Positions 13,446-25,281 of a stretch of 64,000 bases of DNA are shown one piece after another. The number at the start of each line of letters is the position of its first letter. Within the stretch, counting starts at the first letter, position 1. The stretch comes from Blastomyces gilchristii SLH14081 (taxonomy: Eukaryota; Ascomycota; Eurotiomycetes; Onygenales; Ajellomycetaceae). The notes under the pieces are model-generated. The model was not told the DNA's origin. It did not search any database and was given only the letters and a program-made list of their open reading frames with translations. The DNA is taken from contig NW_003101682.1 of assembly GCF_000003855.2 (NCBI RefSeq), positions 5,478,190 through 5,542,189 of the forward strand. The letters run 5' to 3'. A program made the translations under genes and the position numbers.

Positions 13446-15430
13446 GAAGGTTCAGAATATGAATAAGTAATCTTTGAGCTTGTAAGATTATTACTTTATC
13501 AGGTAGATTAGTAAAGATTACTAGTGTCTCAGAACATATTATCAGTAAGAATCACTGAGTCAATGAGAATGTTGTTCTGAAAATCTGAAAGTCTGAAGAA
13601 ATCTTTCAAGCTATTATCTGAGCTGATTACACTGAGTGATGATAGATCAGCCTCTGTGATATCTCTCTCAAGGGAAGACAGCTCAATCAGTGTATCAGAG
13701 ATATTATCTCAGACATCATAAGATGAAGTTGAATGTAAATTTAAGATATGATGTACAGGTTCATGAAGAGATGATATATTATACTGAGAATTCTTTGAAC
13801 TGAGTGATGATATAGATATCTTTCTTGATTAAGAGAGAAAGCTCAACAGTAAACACAGCTGAACATCACTGCTGATGAGCACACAGACTTCAGCCAGCGG
13901 CTTCAGAGGAAGGCCATGCTTGTGAGGTAGCAGAGCGCTGGCAGAGGCATCACAACGTGGGGCTGAGGGAGGGAGAGAGAGAAGGGGGCTTCTGGCCTCT
14001 AGAGTGCGAGAATGAGGGCATTTGCACAGTGAGAATGGCTTGAGGTGCCGCGGACGCCGCGGCGCCCACAGCTTGAAGTTGTTCACATGAAAAAACGCGA
14101 GAGCCATCTGGATAGAGGATTGAGGATTGGAGAGGGAAGATTTTAAGAGATTTTGAGTCAGGAGTGATCAGAGGAGCAGGAAGGAAAGCAGGAATTGAGT
14201 CAGAGAGAAGAGTGTGCATGAGATGAGAAAAACAGATTGCAAAGTGCCAGTATCTTGAAGATTCTGTAGAAGGCTCAGTCATCTCTTATAGCTTCTCTCA
14301 GCACAGAGACTTCATTGCTGCACAGTCTCACATCTCTCATTGAAGATTAAGTGAACAGAGTGAAGAGATGAATTCCTCTGATCTCTGAACCCCTCTTCTG
14401 AGACTGCTGATATGTCTCATGCTGGTCAAAAAGCCACCTGAAGCCTGATAACCAGTGACCTGCTTCAATCACATTTGATCATTCATTACTTACAGTCTTC
14501 ACATGTTCAGAGCATACTATTCTGACACTGTTCTGCCTGTCTTGGTCCTCATCTGACCTGCAGATGCACATCAGTGCAAATGAAATGCAGCATTTTTACT
14601 ATTAACTCATGAAAAGAAATTGTGACAATGATAGTTAGCCTTGGTGACTCAAAGAGTGATGCAACCCACATCACTCAGGCCCAGCAAGCACTCTGAGCCC
14701 CGGTCCCCGGACACCAGCCCACCGGCCATCCCAACATGCTCAATCAGCTGCCGCCTCCTCCATCTTCACACGCAATCCCATCAATGGAAGGGGTTTCAAG
14801 ACAAGCTGAGTCTTGAAAAGAAGACCTTCCAACAAGTTAAAATAGAAAAAACTTGGAAGATGAAAATGAAAATTGAAAATAGAAGAATAAATCAACCAGG
14901 GAGTAGAAATTTCTGCTGCTGGGAATCACTGATCACACAGCACAGTGAAAGGCACACTTGCAGAAAAACAGGGGGTGCGGACGCCCCAGCAGCCTCAATC
15001 CCAGAGTCAAGCAGGGTAGCATCATGAAGAGGCAATGTGGAGGGCTCAGAGGCCAACCAGGTGATATCAGAACAGCAGCTCGACGACTCCGCAGGCGCAG
15101 GATCCAAGACAGATGAGGGCTGAATAAGACAGCACCATCCCTGGCAGGGGGGGAAATGAAGAAGGAGGCAGTGCATGCGAGAGTGAGCGCCAGAGCCAGA
15201 GCCCAGGGCAAGGATGAGTGAGAAAGAGAAATGAAGAAGGAAGGAAGAAGAGAGTGTGTGATCATTGTGAGGGGGCATGAGACAGGTTTTTATAGATCAC
15301 AGCATCTGTTGAAGCAGCATGAGAAGGTGCAAAAGTGGTGAGAGAGCAGTCATCCCTGAAACAGCAACAGTGCTGCTGCATCGGGCCTCAGGCGCGCGGT
15401 GGGCTGGGCGCCCCGCTAACCGGCACAAAA
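13446..15430. other. Unclassified, partly CpG-depleted block at the left island border
   Basis: No recognisable gene. 13446-13830 is AT-rich with the same CC/CG-poor texture as the transposons, and reads better on the minus strand, but I cannot name a domain. From 13860 the block alternates between CpG-poor stretches and small GC-rich patches (14040-14070, 14975-15000, 15375-15420). Short overlapping open frames on both strands look like composition effects. A minus-strand TATAAAAA lies at 15287-15294, followed on that strand by pyrimidine-rich sequence, as in a promoter or an LTR. It may be an old repeat that was only lightly mutated. Confidence 0.4.
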
Positions 15431-18400
15431 GATACTCAAGTACGGAGTAACTACTAAGTAACTTAACTTTTAGTCTACAAGCGAGTCGGCCAGACAGGCC
15501 AGTCGCAGCTTTAGATCCTCTTAGTTAGCTGTAGCCTCGGGACCTACCATCAATCAGCTTGAGCGAACGGTTCTATTTCAGGTGGAAGCATACTCATTAT
15601 TCCCGATTTAAATCTGGTCTTTTCCCGATGATTACTGCGAGAATTGTCGCTCGAAGTGGCCTCGAACAAGACCAGTCCCGCGGAATACATCATTGTCCTG
15701 GCTGGTGAGCATCCCGCTGGAAGCAGAAAGGGAGGTGAGAGCTGTTGTGGTGAACTCATTTGGGGGCCGGAGGGGGATTAGGAAGAGATCTATGTGCGAA
15801 ATGATGAGATATTGAAAAGTTTATTCAAGATATAGTTATTATTATCTATGGAGACTATTGCTTGAGCGAGACAAAGCGTAACTTATACGGTTGTAGAAAG
15901 AACCGCAATGTTCAATTCCACTACCACTTAATTTTCAGGTTCTTCTGTTTTTCACTAAGTTCATCACCTTGAGGCGAAGTGTGCTGATGAAGATGGGTGC
16001 CTTTTAATGTACTGGTTTAATATCTTGAACAGCCTCTTCTCCCTGTCCCTACTTTGGTAACCTCCCCTAAACTAGCTAGGGCTTATGGAAATATTCCGGT
16101 TTCAGATAAAAAAATGTGTCAATTTTGAAGGAAAGACAGTCGAGATGAAGAGAAGTTCTATTTTTGTGATGTGTGGGAAGTGATTATCAACATTCACCCT
16201 TATTATATATATATCACCCCTATTATCAACGGGGATATCCTTCCACCAGGTCATTGCTGAGTATTAGAGATAAGAAAATATTATTATTGTTACTGAACAC
16301 GTCTACAAACTACCTCATCGGCATCAAAGTAATGCCTGTAAACTGCCCAAGGTTGATATAGTCTGAGGAAGATTCAAAACTCAGTATATCTCTCTAGCAA
16401 CACGCCCCTTCACTCTCCGCCCCTATATCGCTGCATATACCTATAGGTATGTAAGTAAGCACCTACATCCTCCTATGACCTTTGGGCTCCACATTTCGGC
16501 CCAAGCCTATTGATACCCCACGAATGGCTTTTCTCGAACCAGAGTCCTCCTCCCAAACATTCTCATTGCGCTGCTATCCAAACGAGCAACACTTATTAGG
16601 ACTGTGTATCAGGTCTAGTTGTTTTTCATCGTACACCTGTCAGCCGAATATTTTACCGCGATGTGAGCATCCAGGCACCCCAAATCGCGTCTTCTTCCCC
16701 CCTCGCAGTATCGAAGCTCAGAGCTCATATTAACGTCATTGCCCTAAGGCAGAAGAAGTTCGTGGGCAAAGTGATGTCCTATCACTATGGAGGAATCACA
16801 ACGAGTCCCCTGGGCAGTGGGGATTGGCTCGAGGCCTATGGCCTGTACGCTACCGTTTGTGGAGCTTCAGCTAAGCGCGGCCCCATCCAAAAGCTTACGC
16901 CAACTTCATATCTCCAAACCTCCTGGCAGGGGCTTCAGAGATGTGAATGGTGAGTTAAAACATTGCAATTCAAAGTGCTGTGGGAGTGTCCTTCTAGGCT
17001 CACGATCTCCTGCCCAGCCGGGCTGCTACCGGTTTCGATACCGACGAGGCCGAATCCATGTAGGCAGGACCCAAACAAGCTGTGAGGGACTGAGTTTCTC
17101 TGGCTGCTCAACATGCTGAATCGGGAGCAGCAATCTTTTGGGGGTTGCAGTAAATCCAGAGCAGGTTGATCGATGCAGCCCTTGAGGCGAGCTCAGGTAT
17201 CTGTGAAAAGTCAAGCTCCGACCTCGGCGTTTCCTGGAAACTTGAGGACGTGGAGGGAGGCTTGGCCGGGTGCGAGCAACGTTGTTGTCTCTAAGGGTGC
17301 CTTGCCAGGGCCTCCTCGCCTTGCATCAGGCTCTGGCTCTAGTGCCATGGGTGGCTTGAGGTACTGATATGACATTATTGGCAACATTTAGTCGTGGCTG
17401 ACGTGCAGAAATTGTATGCACAATACAAACAGGATTTGAGTAGAATTCACCTCGCTCGATGGCGTGGCACAGTTTTCATGGACGGATCGGAGGACATGCG
17501 CAGTGTTTCGAAGCAGAACTGTTCGAGGATGCTTAATTAACTAGGTTAATGGACCAGCAACTGCTCAATACTGCCAACAGAAAAGCCGCTAGTCCCCTGC
17601 TGGGAAATTTCCAACCACCTGGGCCTGGGGGGAGGTTAGAGTCTGAAGCGATACGATGTAACCGGGCCTGAAGCGTCGAGCGCCGCCCTGTTTCCGCTTC
17701 ACATATATTTGGTCAGGCAGTGAGGGAAAAGGATTATATTCACGCCAAACGCCCAATTCATCCGGACTTCAACCCCGTTTGTTTCTTGGTGAGGCTTATT
17801 TCTACTTGAGAATTTCCTGGTTAAACGGTAGGGCATGACCGCCAGTTGCTTGCTAGCCTGGGGCCTCACCCTCACCTGACATAATATTATTGAGGAACCC
17901 AGCAAAACACAACTACTATTAACAAAGAATGGCTATCCCCATCAACTGCTAAATAATGAGCGGGGTGCTGAAAAACCGGGAAAGAGTACGTGGGCGGATG
18001 ACAGAACGACAGCTGGTTGCCAGATGTGAAAACACTCCGCAAAAATCAAATGGGTTTGCCTTCGGACAAAATGGATGAGCAGGAAATAGGGCTGCCATTT
18101 GAAGCGTCGAAGTCAAGCCTCACACGGAGGCTCATGGAGCGCCAATCCTTTGCGCCAAATGCTAATCTTGGAGGAAATGCCACAGAGGATTTACGACCTA
18201 CATAGTATGCTGAACGTCTCCACAGTAGCTTTTGCCTTGCCAGCAAAATGCTCCACATCGATTGAAGCCTCACGCCGGAATAACTTTTGATAGGTTTGGC
18301 GGGCCCGTTTTGTGCACGTACGCCCTATCAATGGGGTGGATTGACTTGTTCGCGCCCTCCTCCCCTGGGGTTCAAATCGTCACTCTATACCTGCCTGGCC

Positions 18401-18820
18401 GCTGACAGTTTTTCCGGAATACTGCTAGGATGCCTTCTGTTGATGAGCAGAGTCGGTTTTCTCGCCTTACTCGATGAGTTGACGACTGAACTGACTTTCC
18501 ATCTTATGAAAATGCTTCCATTTGCGACTTGAGGAAGGAGACTTTCTTGACTGCGGCCTTTTTCCCTATTCTCAGATCTCCCTGTCCCTCGTCCCTTGTT
18601 TCCTCCACCTTTTTTCTGTGCTCCTTTTCGCTTCTGGTCTTTGCTATTGCATCTCTGCGTATTTTACTCAGTTTACTCAGTACCGATTGAGCTGATCTCG
18701 ATTTCCCAACACTACTTTGCGGTATTGATACACTTTGACCTGGTATGAAATCTTAGAACTCATCATTTGCTCCACAGAATCGCCTACCCAAGCCAGGAAC
18801 ACTGCGCTGGCACCCCTAAC
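15431..18820. other. Gene-free stretch upstream of the zinc-cluster gene
   Basis: Normal base composition with CpG present, so outside the mutated blocks. Only short open frames are present (all under about 110 codons), none with a domain I recognise. 16770-17370 is GC-richer and could be a degraded gene, but no splice-joined frame convinced me. The last 250 bases before the start codon are pyrimidine-rich. A GGTATG donor at 18740 and CTCCACAG acceptor at 18778 may frame a very short 5'UTR intron, which is weak. Confidence 0.4.
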
Positions 18821-21216
18821 ATGGCACTCAACCATCATTTGAGTTTAAATTATCCCGATGCCGATGTTTCCCAAAACCAGTATGATTTGGTTGAGCGGGG
18901 GATCCAGGAACCGGTTCTTCCATCGGATCTATCCCACGATTTACGAGGCGTCCAACCCACTGAAAGCGAGAGCTATGACTCGGAATTCCTCACCTATGCG
19001 CAACGTGACTCCAACCCCCCCATTTCGTCTGGGTTAGGGGAGGTACAGGGTACACAACTCCGACGACTAGAGGAACATTGGGAAGTCACTTTGAAACCTT
19101 CTCCAGCTGCTCCAAATTTTGGGTCTGGTGCCACTACCGGAACAGCACAATGTGCTGAGTCGCGAACAGCTGAACCTTGGGACCAATGGAGCTACGATTT
19201 TGACGCCATGCTGTCCATGTATACTTCCGCAGAGAACCTTGATACCATCAACCCGGGAGCCTCAGAGTTTACAGGTGGTTTTGTGGCCTCAGACGGCGGT
19301 ATAAGAGAGTTAGAGGTTAGCTACTCACATCAAGACCAATCTGCAAGGTTTCTAACGGAGCCCGGTTATCTACCGGACAAGTCGAATTTGGTGCCGTCGC
19401 ACCAATATAGTAGGATTTCCTCTACCTGTCGTGATGTCTGCGATTTACTAGAGCATTGTGGAGCCACGAACGACGCTCTCGTGAGATACGATTCTCATGT
19501 TGCTTCTGGTTTGGTTGAGCAACAGGACACTCAGATACCCAACAATGGGCAGCAAGGTTTGGATGTGTTGCCTGTTTCGTGTGAACCGATGGACGGAAGG
19601 ACAAACCTGCAAACTGCCAATCCGAATGAGCGCACGGGTGATATACAGGGTGACTCGAAGCAGAAAAGTTGCTGGCAATGTCGGTTCAAACATGAAAAGG
19701 TATTTGATCCATGGTACTCGAAGCATCTGCCCCTTAAGACTAATTTCTGCCGTAGTGTGCCGGCGGGACCCCTTGTCGTAATTGCGAAGACATAAAGGGA
19801 CGCAAAGGACCTTATCGCTATATAGTCCCATGTTTTAGAAATGGGCTGGAAGAATTTAGTGGCGCACTTTTTCCAGGTATGTCAAACCCCCCTCGAACTG
19901 AATGCGATAAGAGCACCGGTTTAATATTGATTAGACACCCTGAGTGGTCAGATATTGCCCCATAGTTGGCATCCTGAGCATATAACTCACTTTCAAAATA
20001 ATCCATTCCCTGGAAGATTTACTCTCCTGATTAGTGTTGGGTTTGGCGAGCCTATTCAGACCCGTGGATGGAGGATTGACGCACAGCGAGAAGTGCTCGT
20101 AAGGACACGAACAATAAAAACCGACAATGGAAGCTCAACCGTCGCTTCTGAAGAAGTCCTCCCGATTCGTCCAGGGGGTAAGTTGAACGATTTCTATAAC
20201 AACATCAGATCTTGGGTGCATAATATGGTCCAAAGGCCAGATTTAGGTTCCTGGATTTTTGCAACTCAGAAGAACAAGATTCACAGTCGTGCGAGCTGTC
20301 AGGTATTGCTCGCGATTTGCCGTTACTTTGTTGAGTGCGGAGCCGACGACTTCGCTCCACGGGCCTCGCTAGGGCTCTCTGCGGAGGATCGAGAATCTAG
20401 AGTCGATCCTAACGCTACTCTGCGCCACGCTTTGAAAGCGGCTATCCTTGCGACTGTACTTTCTACATGCTTAAAGATTGCCCCCGAGAGCTTCGACAGT
20501 CTCCAGGAGATCTTTCAAATGCATCCTGATGAACTATCTCGAATGCGGACAATACCACACTTAGTGAACAAAGCGTTTAAGCTTGCGGTTTATAAAATCG
20601 AGGAGTTCCACATATATCATGCACTTCTTGGGCTTGATAAGCTGCTGGGCCAAAAAGGCATACCAGAAGGTCATGTAGGCTGCATCGTTACTCTTCTCGC
20701 CACCGCAATGAGTTCTACGCAACTTTCATTAGTGGACCTTTGTCGCACGACACGGGGCACTGATGGGGCCGTGGTGTTTGCGCAAGTAAAGCATGAAATC
20801 TCCGAACTGGAATCTCTATTTTCTAAACTAAGGTGCCTTTTCCACCGGCGATGCAAAATCGAACGCATCAGGGAAGAACAACGATATAGAGGTCTAGACG
20901 TAAAAACTCAAAAATTAGTGGATAGCCTCTCGAAGGAAATTCGTGCATTAAAGGGTGAGTTCATATGAACAATCTTGGCTTTGTTTTTTTCCTCTCCTTC
21001 CACCTCTCCATTCTAGCTAGAACTAATGGCACCTCCTTAGAGAATACAAGTAATATGGACGACCTGGAGTTTGAAAGTATGGAGCATATCCAGGACCTTG
21101 CACTTGGAAATAGTGTACCGGGGGATATTGCTCAATTCAACAGTGATAGGTTATTTTATGGCCTATGGGGTCCTTTGTTGCCCGAAAACTCCCGCAAACG
21201 CAAGAGTCGGAATTAA
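18821..21216 (+). CDS. Zn2Cys6-like fungal transcription factor (739 aa, four exons)
   Basis: Exons 18821-19699, 19756-19876, 19935-20954 and 21017-21216 join without frameshift into 740 codons including the stop. The joined frame creates a cysteine array at Cys284, Cys287, Cys294, Cys300, Cys303 and Cys319. The first five fit the C-X2-C-X6-C-X5-C-X2-C start of a fungal binuclear zinc cluster. The last spacer is 15 residues, longer than the usual 6-8. The motif is split by intron 1 after Lys293. It lies in the middle of the protein, after a 283-residue polar N-terminal region, instead of near the N-terminus. The C-terminal part (about 334-739) has no domain I can name; a basic KRKSR-like tail ends the protein. 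The ATG at 18821 is the first in-frame ATG. It probably acts in the nucleus as a DNA-binding regulator; the target is unknown and no neighbour suggests one. Confidence 0.75.
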
Positions 21217-23403
21217 GGGAACTTGGGAATTCACAACCCAACTGATTCCAAAAGAAAATTACTGTAACCTCCGATTCTAGGTGCATTCAGCCTGAACGCC
21301 TGGCACATCCCGTTTCCCTTTCCCTACGGCGATGTATTTGCAGTTTCCAACTGGATGAGTACTCTGTAGACAGTATTAGGAAGAGGGATTCCTGTCCTAT
21401 CTTGCCGTTCTCCAAATGTTGTTTTTAAAGGTGGCTTGGATCGTTGCTGTCCGCCTTTCGTAAGTCGTGATGTAATGAGTGCTTTCTCGCCCCCTGTTTG
21501 TTTTGGACATCTTGACTTTACACAGATTGTCTGAATAATTTACCCGTCAGATTTCTTGCTTTATAGATAGCCTCATAATGTATAATTGAGCATTTTTGTT
21601 ATTGGATAGATAGTTATGTTTGAGGGGGAGAAGAGCCGTCTGCTGTTCAAAGCGTCTAGCGTATAGCGTCCTGCACTTCAAAGGAATTACATAGTATTCA
21701 TCATAAACAAATATAGACAGAATACTATATTCTTGAGGAAAGGGTAGATATTCTGAAACACCACATCTAATCGAAATAATAAGACAGCACGCTGCCTGAC
21801 GTACGCATAGTACATGTCATATGTAAAAAGAAATGTCCATCATATTAGATAGTCCTCGCCGCCCCATGAGTACTGGAGCGGAAGGGTGGAGTAGACGACA
21901 GTCTCTGCTAAAAAACTGTTATAGGCTTGATCTTCCACGTGATTTATTAAAAAACGAAGTATGCATGCGATGGCCATTGAGAGGCAACATGATGCTGGCA
22001 ATGCTGTGGTTTTTGAGTGTGATGGGTGGGGATATTTTGTTTGTTTACTTTTTTTACTTTTTTTTCTTTTTTTTTCTTTTTTTCATCCCTCAACATTTCC
22101 TGGCGAGCTGCTCCATTTCTTAGGATGGCATTTAATCAACCCCGTGTCATTTTCCCCCGGGAGTTAGCGCCGTAATCGTATTGAGAATTGCTGTGGAAGG
22201 GGAATGAATAAGGAACGAAAATGAACAAAAATTGAGCAACCAGCTGCGGGAGGAGAATGGAATGGAATGGAATGAGATGGGTATTTGAAAATGCATAAAA
22301 TAGTCAGGCAATATCATTAAACCTGAGAATCGTCATCAGAATCATTACTGGCCTCCATGAGGCAGGGAATACAATACTCAGAAAGTCAAGGATAAAGAAA
22401 ATAAAAATAAAAAATTGTTGAACAGAAGCAGAACCGAAGAGGAAGAGGTTTTAAACACTTTGCCTAGCTTGATTCGCCGGCCCGAAAGTATTTCCGGATA
22501 TCACGTGAATTCCAAATTCAACCTAGCGAAACTCGCCCATTTTGACGACAAGCTGGTCTTTTTTCTTTTTTTGCTTCCTCATCACACTTTTATAACAATA
22601 CCTCTGAACGCATAATCAACCTCCAGTTTCTGGTTTTCTTCTTTCAGAGAACCCTCGATAGGATGGCTAGGTCATATTGGCGTACTCGAGTGAACCACGG
22701 GCATTTTTTGGCTTCGCGACCGTTATGCTCACTTTGTGTGTTCATAGCATATGGTCGACTTGGAGTCACCTGCTGCCCTGACATATCTACCTGTTTAACA
22801 ACGGAGACTTTACAGATATGACTTGATAACTGCAAATTGCCGATAATTACCGTATCGATTGTATGAATATTGGCCGAAAGTACCTAGGTAGCCTCTAGCG
22901 TTAGTTTTTTTGTCGCGCTGTTTTAACCGTTGTGCGAAGAACGTTGTGAGATGTTCTATGAGATCAAAACCTGATGAAAAACAGGCTGCGGCTCAATGCC
23001 CATGTTGTCAGTGGACTCCTTAGCCGTAATTTCATCATTCCGTCACCTGGAATAAAGAAAAAATATATTATTGTGAGATTGACGCTGAATTGTCTCCCCC
23101 TCTATTATATATCTATATTTAAAAGCACATAATGATGCATGAGAGCCAAGACACGAAAACAAGAGAATATATGACGGGGTATCTTATGGAGAAAAAAAAG
23201 GAAAGAAAGGTAAAATAGCTGCCGATGCAGATGCCCAAGAGATCTCGTACTCCCAACGAAAATCAAAGCGAAAACGAAGGTGAAGCGGAAACCTCAATCT
23301 GGATGTGAGGAGATATAACCAAAGCCTGGGAAAGATAAAAGTAAGGCGAACAGGTTTGATTGGCTACTGTCTGATAGGTTCAACGCCCTGCGGTACAAGG
23401 GCC
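21217..23403. other. Gene-free stretch between convergent genes
   Basis: Presumably the 3' regions of the zinc-cluster gene and SEH1, which point towards each other. I see no coding region. It holds a T-rich run at 22049-22085 and a short GGAAT repeat at 22256-22280. Short frames over the T-rich run are composition artefacts. Confidence 0.5.
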
Positions 23404-25007
23404 TCATCTGGATAAAATATCAGAGGATGAGCTTTGCGAATTCTTATAATAATATATATATTGGAAACGTACTCATCAGTCATATTCATTTCTGCAAACT
23501 CTAGCCATTTCCCAGATATGGACCGTTTCCAGAATCGAACCGCGCCGTCATCACCGGACGAGAGGAGGCAATCTCCTGTTGGATCAGTTAGAAGTTGGAA
23601 GAACACTTCACATGGTCAAAGTACGACCATGACTCTAGTAGGGCTTTTTACAGACCACAGGAACGGGTGATACCACTCACCTGCCTGGGAAAATTCCACC
23701 TGCCACACGTCCAAATGCTTGCTATTAATGGATGCGACTTCTTTGTATGTGTGGGTAAAAAGTGCGTCTCCACCTCCTTGTCGATTCATCAGCGGAGCAG
23801 GTGAGCGGTTGGCAAGAGCCGTACCAATACCTGACGGAGTAGATGCACGACTAGTAGATGAATGAGACGAAACAACTGCCTGCCGGCTATTACCGTTCGC
23901 TGGGTTATTTGTAGAATTGGTCACGGCCGTGTAGACTTCAAATACTTTCACCACGCCGTCTTTCGACCCGCTAGCAATCAAGTCGCAACCGCGCACGGAA
24001 CCGTTAGCCCATGATATATCGCGCACCAAGCCGCCATGCCCTCCAAGCTCTATGGCATGATAAAATCGCCGGTTCGCATCTGTCCGATAGATTTTCACGG
24101 TATCCATGGCCGCGACGACGAGGGACAGGCACTTGCTATCCCAGCCGGGCAAAATAATTTGCGTGATATCCATGGGGTCATGGTAGAATTGTACTTTGAA
24201 GCTGGTTTCCTCACCGCGGGACGGTTCTGTGCAGACCCTGAACTGATCGACCTGTTGCCATTCTGCCAAACTATCAGGGCTGACAGGCTCGAGAACGGTG
24301 AGAAGTCCATCGCGTGTGATCAGGGCGAGGTAAGAATCGAGGGCAATATTACGGAAGTCGAGCGAGACATAAGGAGCGCGAACGGGGGACGTAAGGCGAA
24401 AGATATTCCGAAAACGGCGTCCGGAATTTGGAGGCTGGGTAACGTCCTCCTGCCAGATCTTGAACCTCATATCCTCCCCTACACTCCCGATATGCTGGCC
24501 CGTAAAAGGCCCATTCCATGCTGCCTGTAAACACGGAAAACAAAGAAAAAATGCGCGGAAAGTTAGCCGAAGAAGTTTTTGCTTGAGTGCATATATATGT
24601 ATACACATTAAATTGCGATGCATGTTAACATTCCCCCGTGAAGGAAGGAAATAATAAAATTTTCTTGCTTTCCTTTCCTTTTCCCTTTTCTTTCAGACGA
24701 GAAATCCAAAACTTACGTCGCGAATCTCCGCATCATGGGCGCGCCATGTATCTATAAGCTCCCAGCCTTCATCCTTTTGATCCCAGATCTTGATCCGATG
24801 ATCGGAAGACGCGGTTAGGATGCGGTTGCCGTAGAAGTTGAACTTCGTGACTGTTACCAGATCGCGGTGGCCAGCATCAAAGTCAGTAAAAGCAGTCATA
24901 TCGCAGATATTCACAGTCGCAGTGGGCAATTGTCCCTCTTGTCCCTCTTGTCCCTCCGGGTTACTGCGTCCTATATCTTCAGCCGACCAGCGGCTGCATC
25001 CGCCCAT
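23404..25007 (-). CDS. SEH1: Nucleoporin SEH1, WD40 protein of the Y-shaped Nup84/107 complex (and SEA complex)
   Basis: Minus-strand exons 25007-24717, 24524-23681, 23575-23473 and 23407-23404 give 413 residues. WD40 blades are clear: DAGHRDLVT..ASSDHRIKIWD, RAHDAEIRD, WNGPFTGQHIGSVGED..KIW, GGHGGLVRDISW..ASGSKDGVVKVF and SSGDDGAVRFWKR near the end. Order and wording match Seh1, a beta-propeller subunit of the nuclear pore outer ring and of the SEACAT/GATOR2 complex at the vacuole. A Ser/Thr/Asn-rich insert (about 23790-23930) separates late blades, as in other fungal Seh1 proteins. Start is uncertain: 25007 is used, but MTAFTDFDAGH at 24899 looks like a normal Seh1 N-terminus. An upstream exon starting at 25116 or 25101 could join through a 43-bp intron. 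The final intron is inferred; without it the frame runs on to 23364. Confidence 0.88.
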
Positions 25008-25281
25008 CTATATAAATGACGTTTGGATATCACGTGAATGGAAAGCTTACGATAACCTTGTTGTGGAAATATTCCACTAGTAAGGCGGTGACAGGCGGCA
25101 TAATATGTCCAAGCATCTCTACCGAATCCACACACGAAGTGGCCACCGTGATGACAGGTGGCAGAAGGTTATGGTTTGTTTACTTGTTACAACTCAATTA
25201 TGCGTTTGGGATTCCCCGCGGTCCGGCGCGGTTTGGATTTATTCATGATTTCGTGGAGCGTGTTAGCTGTTTCTTTTTAAG
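25008..25281. promoter_or_regulatory. Divergent promoter between SEH1 and ALG7
   Basis: Only 274 bp separate the two start codons, which face away from each other, so both genes probably share this interval. No clear TATA box is seen. CACGTG, an E-box-type palindrome, lies at 25031-25036. Confidence 0.5.

Noticed and set aside
19700..19795. The zinc-cluster frame first looks truncated by a stop at 19795.
   Set aside because: Removing an intron at 19700-19755 restores the cysteine motif and an open frame to 21216, so the gene appears intact.
24036..24530. A 164-codon plus-strand frame over SEH1.
   Set aside because: It overlaps clear WD40 coding on the other strand and matches no known family by eye.
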